Assembly: GCA_023426765.1 (NCBI GenBank) | Contig: JAEZBW010000153.1 | Span: 1-7,143, forward strand | Direction: 5' to 3' | Origin: Bacillota bacterium | GTDB lineage: Bacteria > Bacillota > Clostridia > DSM-8532 | Length of the DNA stretch: 7,143 bases | In this document: one piece after another, positions 1 through 6,006 of the stretch | How positions within the stretch are numbered: the first letter of the stretch is position 1 | Layout of the letters: every line of letters starts with the position of its first letter | Position numbers and translations under genes: made by a program | The notes under the pieces: model-generated | Told to the model about the DNA's origin: nothing | The model's database searches: none | What the model saw: only the letters and a program-made list of their open reading frames with translations

Positions 1-630
1 CAGTAACCCACTGAGGGTGGCACCGACAAATTGGGGAAGGTTCATATGCAGCACCCCGAAGATGACGGATGAAATGACAAGGCCAACCCATGGCTTGTAA
101 TGCCTGGTATAGCCGCGAAGCCACAAGCCCCTCACCAGAAACTCTTCCGTGACAGGAGCAATGATGACGGCACCCAGGAAATTCTGCCATAAAGGCGAGT
201 TTTCAAACATTTCAGCGATTTCCGATCCCATCAGATCCCAGTTCGGGATTAGAATTCTCATGAGATTGTCGACTTCGGAGAGCAGGATGGAAGCTCCAAG
301 GGTGGTGAAAACCGCTGCAATGAGAACCCCGGCAGAGAGATACCTGCGGGAAAACAGAGTTTTAGCTTCGAGGGAATGGCGGATTCGTATGATGACTACA
401 AACAGTGCGATAATCGTTATTGATAACGCTCCGTTTACCAACGAGTTGGATAAGAACCCCATGATGGCTTCATCAATGCTTACGTCCCTTGCCGGACCCA
501 GCATGGTAAACACTGCAGCAAAAAAGACGATCAGCACAGACAACAGTATTCCGATCCCAAAATAGAGAAGCACATGCAGGATAGACCACCAGAATTTCGG
601 AAGATAAAGGGGTTTCACACGTTTTTCCAT
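1..630 (-). CDS. CPBP family intramembrane metalloprotease (C-terminus outside the window)
   Basis: The frame is open for 210 codons from ATG at 630 down to base 1 and continues beyond the window. The protein is hydrophobic, with membrane segments at about residues 14-45, 62-82 and 98-118 and more around 151-160 and 182-195. The CPBP/Abi signature is clear: Glu162-Glu163 with Arg167-Gly168 (EEFLVRG), then Phe191...His195 (FGVLH), the expected glutamate and histidine catalytic or metal-binding positions. A third motif should lie past the edge. Relatives cleave prenylated or other membrane substrates, or act in bacteriocin immunity and signalling; the substrate here cannot be told. The start is supported by GGAGGT (plus-strand 636-641) 5 nt upstream. 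The gene is divergent from the ribosomal operon and has its own promoter. A 6-bp hairpin pairs its Shine-Dalgarno site with its start codon. Family call is sure; function is not. Confidence 0.88.
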   Translation of the reverse strand, partial: MEKRVKPLYLPKFWWSILHVLLYFGIGILLSVLIVFFAAVFTMLGPARDVSIDEAIMGFLSNSLVNGALSITIIALFVVIIRIRHSLEAKTLFSRRYLSAGVLIAAVFTTLGASILLSEVDNLMRILIPNWDLMGSEIAEMFENSPLWQNFLGAVIIAPVTEEFLVRGLWLRGYTRHYKPWVGLVISSVIFGVLHMNLPQFVGATLSGLL

Positions 631-643
631 GGAGTACCTCCAT
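629..643 (-). promoter_or_regulatory. Hairpin pairing the Shine-Dalgarno site with the start codon of the CPBP gene
   Basis: On the minus strand ATGGAG (643-638), loop GTA (637-635) and CTCCAT (634-629) form a perfect 6-bp stem with a 3-nt loop. The 5' arm contains the GGAG core of the ribosome binding site. The 3' arm ends in the first two bases of the start codon. The structure is seen directly; that it limits translation is inference. Confidence 0.5.
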
Positions 644-666
644 TCTTTTTAGAAAGTCCTTCATTC

Positions 667-695
667 ATTTTACACCAGGATCCTATATCCCACAA
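667..695 (-). promoter_or_regulatory. Probable sigma-A promoter of the CPBP protease gene
   Basis: On the minus strand the -35 is TTGTGG (695-690) and the -10 is TAAAAT (672-667), with a 17-bp spacer. The -10 is 5 of 6 to consensus, while the -35 matches only in its first three bases. The predicted start near 660 gives a leader of about 30 nt ahead of the ATG at 630. Confidence 0.5.
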
Positions 696-801
696 TATGG
701 CATAAAAGAAAGATGTTTTCGAAAGGCTGCGAAGCTGATGGGAGTTGTCTGCGAACAGTAACCATTGACCTGCCGGAAGTTAGGCGGGAATCACAATTTT
801 C

Positions 802-830
802 TTGACAAAGCGGCAGTTCCGGTATACAAT
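802..830 (+). promoter_or_regulatory. Consensus sigma-A promoter of the L7Ae-rpsL-rpsG-fusA operon
   Basis: A perfect -35 TTGACA (802-807) and a -10 TACAAT (825-830, 5 of 6) are separated by exactly 17 bp. The predicted start is about 836-838, giving a leader of about 177 nt before the GTG at 1014. This is one of the best promoters in the window and suits a strongly expressed ribosomal operon. The -35 also lies in the second copy of a direct repeat. Confidence 0.8.
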
Positions 831-847
831 ATTTCAGTGTCTGATTT

Positions 848-873
848 CAGCATGGAATTCTCATGCTGTTTTT
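848..873 (+). terminator. Terminator-like or attenuator-like hairpin in the operon leader
   Basis: CAGCATG (848-854) and CATGCTG (862-868) form a perfect 7-bp stem with a 7-nt loop, immediately followed by TTTTT (869-873). This is the layout of an intrinsic terminator, but it lies only about 11 nt after the predicted start of the operon promoter, and no upstream plus-strand gene needs it. It may act as an attenuator, a pause site or the end of a tiny RNA. The stem is short, so efficiency is uncertain. Confidence 0.45.
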
Positions 874-1013
874 GCTTGCGCGGGTTCCCTGATTACAGGT
901 ACCGGCAAACAGGAATGGAAAGCGCTGATGACAAAAGGCGCGGATTGGGCGGAATTCGCCTGTAAAGCAGGGTTTCTGCCGTTAGATTAAGGCAAAACGG
1001 GAGGGGCATCATC

Positions 1014-1262
1014 GTGCTGGAGGATTTAAGGCAGCGCAGGAAGACCGTAGGGCTTAAGCAAACCATGAAAGCAGTGGAGGCCAATAAGGTTCAGGCGGTT
1101 TATGTGGCAAAGGATGCAGATGAGCGGTTGATTGCAGGAATCGTGGAAGCATGTCGCGAAAAAAACATTCAGGTTCACAGGGCCGAAAGCATGAAGCTGC
1201 TGGGTAAGGCCTGCGGAATCGATGTCGGAACCGCTGTTGCTGCCATAACCATTGAAGATTAG
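1014..1262 (+). CDS. rplGB: L7Ae-like K-turn RNA-binding protein (YbxF/RplGB type)
   Basis: This 82-residue protein matches the length and layout of the bacterial L7Ae-like protein YbxF of Bacillus subtilis. The L7Ae/L30e/S12e/Gadd45 fold is indicated by VGLKQTMKAVE near residues 12-22, VQAVYVAKDAD around 27-37, and the C-terminal segment MKLLGKACGIDVGTAVAA. Relatives bind kink-turns in RNA; the cellular role in bacteria is not well fixed. The start is GTG at 1014, chosen because GGGAGGGG (999-1006) lies 7 nt upstream and the frame begins LEDLRQRRK, as family members do. It is the first gene after the operon promoter, and 132 nt separate it from rpsL. A position between rpoC and rpsL is usual in Firmicutes; here rpoC is absent. 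A leader K-turn for autoregulation is possible, but I could not define one. Confidence 0.88.
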   Translation: MLEDLRQRRKTVGLKQTMKAVEANKVQAVYVAKDADERLIAGIVEACREKNIQVHRAESMKLLGKACGIDVGTAVAAITIED

Positions 1263-1285
1263 TTCATATCCCCGTACCATGAAGG

Positions 1286-1309
1286 CCTGCCACGGATATA
1301 CAGGGCAGG
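1286..1309 (+). other. Hairpin in the L7Ae-rpsL spacer
   Basis: CCTGCC (1286-1291) pairs with GGCAGG (1304-1309) across a 12-nt loop. It is followed by an A- and G-rich stretch, not a T tract, so it is not an intrinsic terminator. It may be part of a structured spacer or an RNA processing site. Confidence 0.35.
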
Positions 1310-1349
1310 AAAAGGGGAAAATGGAATTGCTATGTTATCTCATCCCCAA

Positions 1350-1367
1350 AGGGATGAAGTAAATAGA
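1350..1367 (+). other. Leader hairpin just upstream of rpsL
   Basis: TCATCCC (1350-1356), loop CAAA and GGGATGA (1361-1367) form a perfect 7-bp stem ending 12 nt before the very strong rpsL ribosome binding site. There is no T tract on either side. It could protect the rpsL mRNA end after processing or serve as a protein-binding site; neither is shown. Confidence 0.4.
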
Positions 1368-1394
1368 AAAAAATAAAGAGGAGGTGAACGAGGA

Positions 1395-1808
1395 ATGCCG
1401 ACATTTAATCAGTTGGTCAGAAAAGGAAGAGAAAAGGTAACGAGGAAGTCTACAGCTCCGGCGCTTCAGTACGGTATCAATTCCCTGAAGAAGGAAACCA
1501 CCGATGTATCCAGCCCGCAAAAGCGCGGTGTGTGCACGGTTGTTAAAACGATTACCCCGAAAAAGCCGAACTCAGCTCTTCGTAAGGTTGCCAGGGTGCG
1601 CTTGTCCAATCAGAACGAAGTGACAGCATACATCCCGGGTATCGGACATAATCTCCAGGAACACAGCGTAGTGCTGATTCGTGGAGGACGTGTGAAGGAC
1701 CTGCCTGGCGTACGTTACCATATCATCCGCGGAACCCTTGATACGGCCGGTGTTGCAAAGAGAATGCAGGGCCGCTCCAAGTACGGTGCGAAAAGACCGA
1801 AGAAGTAA
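1395..1808 (+). CDS. rpsL: 30S ribosomal protein S12
   Basis: S12 sits at the decoding centre of the 30S subunit and helps monitor codon-anticodon pairing. The protein has 137 residues, the long Gram-positive form with an insert near residues 26-42 that E. coli lacks. The family core is intact: TPKKPNSALRK (54-64), RVRLSNQNEVTAYIPGIGHNLQEH (67-90), and the GGRVKDLPGVRYH loop (97-109). Lys56 and Lys101, equivalent to E. coli Lys42 and Lys87, are both lysine and Pro104 is proline, so the common streptomycin-resistance changes are absent. Asp102 is the residue that RimO methylthiolates in E. coli. GGAGGTGA (1380-1387), fully complementary to the 16S 3' end, lies 7 nt before the ATG. The next gene, rpsG, follows after a structured 173-nt spacer. 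Confidence 0.98.
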   Translation: MPTFNQLVRKGREKVTRKSTAPALQYGINSLKKETTDVSSPQKRGVCTVVKTITPKKPNSALRKVARVRLSNQNEVTAYIPGIGHNLQEHSVVLIRGGRVKDLPGVRYHIIRGTLDTAGVAKRMQGRSKYGAKRPKK

Positions 1809-1852
1809 GGCATAAACCCACGATTTTTGAAAACTTTAATAACAGGATGCTG

Positions 1853-1871
1853 CAGCGTGGAATGCACGTTG
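1853..1871 (+). other. First hairpin of the rpsL-rpsG spacer
   Basis: CAGCGTG (1853-1859) pairs with CACGTTG (1865-1871) to give 7 bp, one of them G-U, with a 5-nt loop. It lies 45 nt after the rpsL stop. See the finding on possible S7 autoregulation. Confidence 0.4.
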
Positions 1872-1905
1872 ATTCATATAGAATTGAGCAACTGCCCAGC
1901 GCTGA

Positions 1906-1925
1906 CGTCCCGGTGTTCCGGGGCG
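1906..1925 (+). other. Strong hairpin in the rpsL-rpsG spacer
   Basis: CGTCCCGG (1906-1913), loop TGTT and CCGGGGCG (1918-1925) form an 8-bp GC-rich stem with one G-U pair. No T tract follows, so it is not a terminator. It is the most stable structure in the spacer ahead of rpsG. A G-U pair in an otherwise perfect stem fits an RNA-level function. Confidence 0.5.
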
Positions 1926-1940
1926 AGTACCTGTGATACG

Positions 1941-1953
1941 CAGGCAAAGCCTG
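1941..1953 (+). other. Third hairpin, just before the rpsG ribosome binding site
   Basis: CAGGC (1941-1945), loop AAA and GCCTG (1949-1953) form a 5-bp stem, extendable by one G-U pair. It ends 12 nt before the rpsG Shine-Dalgarno site (1966-1974). The upstream CCTG (1930-1933) could instead pair with CAGG (1941-1944), so alternative folds exist close to the start region. Confidence 0.35.
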
Positions 1954-1981
1954 TAGTTATCATGCAAAGGAGGGAAGAAAA

Positions 1982-2452
1982 GTGCCAAGAAGAGGACATG
2001 TGCCAAAAAGAGATGTTTTACCGGATCCAATCTATAATGACAAGATTGTGACGAAGCTCATCAACAACATTATGCTGGACGGTAAAAAAGGTGTTGCTCA
2101 GAAGATCATTTACGATGCTTTTGACATCATCAAGGAAAAGACAGGAAAGGAACCCCTCGAAGTATTTGTACAGGCGCTGAACAACATCATGCCGGTACTG
2201 GAAGTAAAGGCAAGACGTGTTGGTGGTGCGACCTATCAGGTACCGATGGAAGTCCGCCCTGAAAGAAAGCAGGCTCTTGGTTTGCGCTGGCTGACGAATT
2301 ATTCCAGGGCCAGAAGTGAACGCACCATGAGCGCAAGGCTGGCCGGTGAAATTATGGATGCTGTAAACAACGCCGGTAACGCAGTCAAAAAGAAGGACGA
2401 TACACATAAGATGGCAGAAGCCAATAAAGCATTTGCACATTACAGGTGGTAA
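1982..2452 (+). CDS. rpsG: 30S ribosomal protein S7
   Basis: S7 is a primary 16S rRNA-binding protein that starts assembly of the 30S head and lies at the E-site exit. The 156 residues equal the usual Gram-positive length. The N-terminus has the family signature RRGHVPKRDVLPDPIY, followed by the conserved KLINNIMLDGKKGVAQ, the VKARRVGGATYQVPMEV beta-hairpin region around residues 76-92 and the LRWLTNYSRAR segment. The start is GTG at 1982, supported by AAAGGAGGG (1966-1974) 7 nt upstream and by the match of the N-terminus to the family. The gene is 173 nt after rpsL and 33 nt before fusA. In E. coli, S7 represses its own operon by binding the rpsL-rpsG spacer. The hairpins in the equivalent spacer here make similar control possible but unproven. 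Confidence 0.98.
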   Translation: MPRRGHVPKRDVLPDPIYNDKIVTKLINNIMLDGKKGVAQKIIYDAFDIIKEKTGKEPLEVFVQALNNIMPVLEVKARRVGGATYQVPMEVRPERKQALGLRWLTNYSRARSERTMSARLAGEIMDAVNNAGNAVKKKDDTHKMAEANKAFAHYRW

Positions 2453-2485
2453 TCTGCATTTAGAACTTTTGAAAGGAGGACATAG

Positions 2486-4573
2486 ATGCCTCGGGAATTT
2501 AGTCTGGCAAATACAAGAAATATCGGTATCATGGCGCATATCGATGCAGGGAAGACAACCACCACCGAACGCATTCTGTTCTACACCGGAAGGACCCATA
2601 AGCTCGGCGAAGTGCACGAAGGTGCAGCGACAATGGACTGGATGGAGCAGGAACAGGAAAGAGGAATTACAATTACATCGGCTGCAACGACTGCTCAGTG
2701 GAAAGGGAATAGGGTAAACATTATTGATACACCCGGACACGTTGACTTTACAGTGGAAGTGGAACGTTCCTTAAGGGTGTTGGATGGCTCTGTCACGCTT
2801 TTTTGCGCGAAGGGCGGTGTTGAACCACAATCTGAAACTGTGTGGCGTCAGGCCGACAAATATAGAGTTCCAAGAATTGCCTATGTCAACAAAATGGACA
2901 TCATGGGTGCAGATTTCTTTAACTGCATCAAAATGATGAAGGACCGCCTGAAAGCAAATGCGGTGCCGATCCAGTTACCTATCGGTAAGGAGGATCATTT
3001 TTATGGGATTATTGATCTTGTAAAAATGAAGGCTTACTACTACAGGGATGACCTGGGCAAGCAGATTGACGAAGAAGAAATCCCTGAAGACATGAAGGAG
3101 CTTGCGGAGGAGTACCACGCAAAGCTGGTGGAGGCAGTTGCCGAACAGGATGAAGAGCTGACCATTAAGTACCTTGAAGGCGAAGAACTGACCATTGACG
3201 AGATCAAAAAGGGAATTCGCCTTGCAACGATCAATGTAGCCATGATCCCTGTAACCTGTGGGTCATCCTACAAAAACAAGGGCGTTCAAAAGCTCCTCGA
3301 CTGTGTTATCGACTATATGCCGTCCCCGCTGGACGTTCCGCCGGTGAAGGGTTTGCTTCCCGATGCCGACGAAGAACAGGAAGAGGTTGAAAGACATTCT
3401 GACGACAATGCTCCATTTGCAGCTTTGGCATTCAAAATCATGGTGGATCCGTTTGTCGGAAAGCTGGCCTTTTTCCGTGTTTATTCCGGAACGATGAACT
3501 CCGGCTCCTACGTATTGAATTCCACAAAGGGCAAGCGCGAGCGCATCGGCAGAATTCTGCAGATGCATGCCAACCACCGTGAGGAAATTCCCATGGTCTA
3601 TGCCGGAGATATTGCTGCGGCGGTGGGCCTGAAGTTTACCACTACGGGAGACACCCTTTGCGAAGAAAACAATCCGATCATTCTCGAATCCATGGATTTC
3701 CCCGAGCCTGTTATCAATGTGGCCATCGAGCCCAAAACCAAGGCAGGTCAGGAGAAGATGTCCATCGCCCTGCAAAAGCTGGCAGAAGAAGATCCTACCT
3801 TCCGTGTTTCCACCAATCAGGAAACCGGGCAGACCATCATTGCCGGAATGGGCGAATTGCATCTGGAAATCATTGTGGACCGGATGATGCGGGAGTTCAA
3901 GGTGGAGGCCAATGTCGGCAAACCGCAGGTATCCTATAAGGAAACCATCCGCAGGGGCGTCGAGGCCGAAGGGAAATTTGTCCGTCAATCCGGTGGCCGC
4001 GGGCAATATGGTCACTGTAAAATTAAAATGGAACCTCTTGAAACCGGTGGTTATGAGTTTGTCAACGCCATTGTCGGCGGTGTTGTTCCGAAGGAATACA
4101 TCCCCGCCATTGACGCAGGTGTCAGAGATGCCATGAATACAGGTGTTATTGCCGGATATCAGGTTCTTGACATCAAGGTGACACTTTTCGACGGTTCCTA
4201 CCATGAAGTGGACTCATCGGAAATGGCATTTAAAATTGCCGGTTCGATGGCCTTCAAGGAAGCCATGAGAAAAGCCGATCCGGTCCTTCTCGAACCCATC
4301 ATGAAGGTGGAAGTAACAACTCCTGAAGAGTACATGGGCGATGTCATCGGCGATTTGAATTCACGCCGCGGACGCATTGAGGGCATGGAAGCCCGCATGG
4401 GAGCCCAGGTTATTACAGCTTTTGTGCCCCTTAGTGAAATGTTCGGCTACGCGACCGACCTTCGTTCCCGATCTCAGGGACGTGCGGTCTACTCGATGCA
4501 GTTTGACCATTATTCCGAGGTTCCCAGGAGCATTCAGGAAAAGGTAACCGAAGGCAGAAAGCTTGAGGATTAA
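2486..4573 (+). CDS. fusA: Translation elongation factor G
   Basis: EF-G is the GTPase that drives translocation of tRNAs and mRNA and, with RRF, splits ribosomes. The 695 residues match the canonical five-domain protein. GTPase motifs are intact: G1 AHIDAGKTT (17-25), G2 around RGITITSAAT (59-68), G3 DTPGH (81-85) with catalytic His85, G4 NKMD (135-138). Domain II follows at about 290-400, domain III with FRVSTNQETGQTIIAGMGELHLE, domain IV beginning near VSYKETIRRG with the GGRGQYGH element, and domain V ending at SMQFDHYSEVP. The sequence looks like the housekeeping EF-G, not the tetracycline-protection or EF-G II type. Phe88, a fusidic-acid resistance position in Staphylococcus, is unchanged. 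AAAGGAGGA (2472-2480) lies 5 nt before the ATG. The gene is 33 nt after rpsG. It is 207 nt from tuf, with no clear terminator between them. Confidence 0.98.
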   Translation: MPREFSLANTRNIGIMAHIDAGKTTTTERILFYTGRTHKLGEVHEGAATMDWMEQEQERGITITSAATTAQWKGNRVNIIDTPGHVDFTVEVERSLRVLDGSVTLFCAKGGVEPQSETVWRQADKYRVPRIAYVNKMDIMGADFFNCIKMMKDRLKANAVPIQLPIGKEDHFYGIIDLVKMKAYYYRDDLGKQIDEEEIPEDMKELAEEYHAKLVEAVAEQDEELTIKYLEGEELTIDEIKKGIRLATINVAMIPVTCGSSYKNKGVQKLLDCVIDYMPSPLDVPPVKGLLPDADEEQEEVERHSDDNAPFAALAFKIMVDPFVGKLAFFRVYSGTMNSGSYVLNSTKGKRERIGRILQMHANHREEIPMVYAGDIAAAVGLKFTTTGDTLCEENNPIILESMDFPEPVINVAIEPKTKAGQEKMSIALQKLAEEDPTFRVSTNQETGQTIIAGMGELHLEIIVDRMMREFKVEANVGKPQVSYKETIRRGVEAEGKFVRQSGGRGQYGHCKIKMEPLETGGYEFVNAIVGGVVPKEYIPAIDAGVRDAMNTGVIAGYQVLDIKVTLFDGSYHEVDSSEMAFKIAGSMAFKEAMRKADPVLLEPIMKVEVTTPEEYMGDVIGDLNSRRGRIEGMEARMGAQVITAFVPLSEMFGYATDLRSRSQGRAVYSMQFDHYSEVPRSIQEKVTEGRKLED

Positions 4574-4588
4574 CAAAAGCGGAAGTGG

Positions 4589-4616
4589 TTGACAGATGAA
4601 TCCGGAATGGTATAGT
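4589..4616 (+). promoter_or_regulatory. tuf promoter P1
   Basis: A perfect -35 TTGACA (4589-4594) and a -10 TATAGT (4611-4616) are separated by 16 bp. A TG one base before the -10 (4608-4609) makes it an extended -10. The predicted start is about 4622-4624, giving a leader of about 158 nt with a bulged hairpin. It begins 16 nt after the fusA stop, so tuf can be transcribed apart from the str operon. Confidence 0.7.
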
Positions 4617-4632
4617 ATAAGTAATCATTACC

Positions 4633-4652
4633 GCTGTCCGGATACCGGCAGC
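4633..4652 (+). other. Bulged hairpin at the 5' end of the tuf P1 leader
   Basis: GCTG-CCGG (4633-4641, with T4637 bulged) pairs with CCGGCAGC (4645-4652) across a 3-nt loop, giving 8 bp. It lies about 10 nt after the P1 start. What follows is only weakly T-rich (CTTCATTTCC), so termination is possible but unlikely to be efficient. It is the nearest thing to a fusA-tuf terminator. Confidence 0.4.
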
Positions 4653-4712
4653 AGCTTCATTTCCCTCAGGGGATCCGCAGGCAATATTTCAGCCGGATGC
4701 TGTAAAACACAG

Positions 4713-4741
4713 TTGAATTTTATTGAAACAAATTATATAAT
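4713..4741 (+). promoter_or_regulatory. tuf promoter P2
   Basis: The -35 TTGAAT (4713-4718) and a perfect -10 TATAAT (4736-4741) are separated by 17 bp. The surrounding DNA is AT-rich, as expected of a strong promoter. The predicted start is about 4747-4749, giving a leader of only about 33 nt that starts in a hairpin and contains the tuf ribosome binding site. With P1 it forms a tandem pair. Confidence 0.75.
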
Positions 4742-4746
4742 GATCA

Positions 4747-4762
4747 ACAGTTACCGAACTGT
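4747..4762 (+). other. 5'-terminal hairpin of the tuf P2 transcript
   Basis: ACAGTT (4747-4752), loop ACCG and AACTGT (4757-4762) form a perfect 6-bp stem. It coincides with the predicted P2 start and ends 2 nt before the AAGGAGGAG site (4765-4773). A hairpin at the extreme 5' end is known to slow 5'-dependent mRNA decay in bacteria; here that role is inference. Confidence 0.45.
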
Positions 4763-4780
4763 ATAAGGAGGAGAATTTCG

Positions 4781-5986
4781 ATGGCAAAAGCTAAATTCGA
4801 AAGAAACAAACCCCATGTGAACATTGGAACCATTGGTCACGTTGACCACGGCAAGACCTCTTTGACTGCGGCAATCACAAAAGTATTGTCCTTTGGCGAC
4901 AAAAACATAGTAGTTAAGTCATATGACCAGATTGACTCTGCTCCCGAAGAAAAGGAAAGAGGAATTACCATCAACACCGCTCACGTTGAGTATGAAACCC
5001 AAAACCGCCACTATGCACACGTTGACTGCCCTGGCCACGCCGACTATGTTAAGAACATGATCACCGGTGCTGCCCAGATGGATGGTGCTATCCTGGTTGT
5101 TTCCGCAGCTGACGGCCCGATGCCGCAGACCCGCGAGCACATCCTGCTGTCCCATCAGGTTGGCGTTAACTACATGGTTGTTTTCCTGAACAAATGTGAC
5201 CAGGTTGATGACGAAGAACTGATCGAACTGGTTGAAATGGAACTGAGAGAACTGCTGAGCACATACGAGTTCCCCGGTGACGATATTCCGATCATCCGTG
5301 GTTCTGCTCTCCAGGCTCTTGAATGCACCGCTACCGATCAAAGCGCTCCTGAATATCAGCCCATTCTGAAGCTGATGGAAGCTGTTGATGCTTATATTCC
5401 GACACCGGAACGCGCTACCGACCTGCCCTTCCTGATGTCTGTAGAAGACGTATTCACCATCACCGGCCGTGGCACCGTTGCTACCGGTAGGGTTGAAAGA
5501 GGAACCTTGAAGGTTGGCGAAGAAGTTGAAATCGTTGGTCTGACCGAAGCTCCGAGAAAGACCACCGTTACCGGCGTTGAAATGTTCAGAAAACTGCTGG
5601 ATCAAGCATTCGCAGGTGACAATATCGGCGCTCTGTTAAGAGGTATTCAAAGAACGGATGTCGAAAGAGGCCAGGTTCTGGCAAAGCCCGGATCCATCAC
5701 CCCTCACACCGACTTCACCGCTGAAGTATACGTTCTGACCAAGGAAGAAGGCGGAAGACATACTCCTTTCTTCAATGGCTACAGACCGCAGTTCTTCTTC
5801 AGAACCACCGACGTTACCGGAAACATCAAGCTTCCTGAAGGCGTTGAAATGGTTATGCCCGGTGACAACATCACCATGACCATCAACCTGATCACCCCGA
5901 TCGCTATGGAAAAAGGCCAGACCTTCTCCATCCGCGAAGGTGGCAGAACTGTTGCTTCCGGCCGTGTTGCCGACGTTAGAAAGTAA
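4781..5986 (+). CDS. tuf: Translation elongation factor Tu
   Basis: EF-Tu carries aminoacyl-tRNA to the ribosomal A site as a GTP complex. The 401 residues comprise the G domain (about 1-210) and two beta-barrel domains. All GTPase motifs are present: G1 GHVDHGKT (19-26), G2 around RGITINTAHVEYE (60-72), G3 DCPGH (82-86) with catalytic His86, G4 NKCD (137-140), G5 SAL (175-177). Domain II has TGRGTVATGRVERG, and domain III has RPQFFFRTTDVTG and the REGGRTV segment. Ala375 of the PIAM motif, a kirromycin-resistance site in E. coli, is unchanged. Some usually conserved positions differ: His125, Asn130, Ser220 and a basic C-terminus ending Arg-Lys. AAGGAGGAG (4765-4773) lies 7 nt before the ATG. 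Two tandem promoters precede the gene and a strong terminator follows it. Codon choice looks strongly biased, as expected for high expression. Confidence 0.98.
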   Translation: MAKAKFERNKPHVNIGTIGHVDHGKTSLTAAITKVLSFGDKNIVVKSYDQIDSAPEEKERGITINTAHVEYETQNRHYAHVDCPGHADYVKNMITGAAQMDGAILVVSAADGPMPQTREHILLSHQVGVNYMVVFLNKCDQVDDEELIELVEMELRELLSTYEFPGDDIPIIRGSALQALECTATDQSAPEYQPILKLMEAVDAYIPTPERATDLPFLMSVEDVFTITGRGTVATGRVERGTLKVGEEVEIVGLTEAPRKTTVTGVEMFRKLLDQAFAGDNIGALLRGIQRTDVERGQVLAKPGSITPHTDFTAEVYVLTKEEGGRHTPFFNGYRPQFFFRTTDVTGNIKLPEGVEMVMPGDNITMTINLITPIAMEKGQTFSIREGGRTVASGRVADVRK

Positions 5987-6006
5987 GACCTGTTCCACGG
6001 AATAAC

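Larger units (their letters stand above)
631..1013. other. Divergent intergenic region between the protease gene and the str operon
   Basis: This 383-bp stretch holds a minus-strand promoter (667-695), a plus-strand promoter (802-830), an imperfect 17-nt direct repeat (765-781 and 802-818) and a terminator-like hairpin (848-873). The rest of the roughly 177-nt leader of the downstream operon has small GC-rich hairpins, for example GCGC 922-925 with 938-941, and GGCG 948-951 with CGCC 957-960. Short open frames here (765-965, 802-990) have no ribosome binding site and no recognisable product. No rpoC 3' end is visible, although rpoC is the usual upstream neighbour of this operon in Firmicutes. 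Confidence 0.6.

Noticed and set aside
149..565. Plus-strand frame of 138 codons opposite the CPBP gene
   Set aside because: The minus strand carries the EExxxR and FxxxH motifs and membrane segments of a known family, so this is its shadow.
765..990. Overlapping short plus-strand frames upstream of the L7Ae gene, considered as an rpoC 3' end or a small gene
   Set aside because: They resemble no rpoC C-terminus, lack ribosome binding sites, and overlap the operon promoter.
2018..2740. Minus-strand open frame of 240 codons across rpsG and the start of fusA
   Set aside because: It lies antisense to two certain genes, has no family resemblance, and spans their junction. Biased codon use in strongly expressed genes commonly leaves the opposite strand open.
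2986..3023. Internal TAAGGAGGA followed by ATG inside fusA
   Set aside because: The ATG at 3003 is out of frame and reaches a stop after six codons, so it is a chance Shine-Dalgarno-like site in coding sequence.
3263..4204. Minus-strand open frame of 313 codons inside fusA
   Set aside because: It is entirely antisense to the conserved EF-G coding sequence, with no recognisable protein features and no ribosome binding site noticed.
4919..5605. Minus-strand open frame of 228 codons inside tuf
   Set aside because: Antisense shadow of a highly biased gene; no independent sign of coding.
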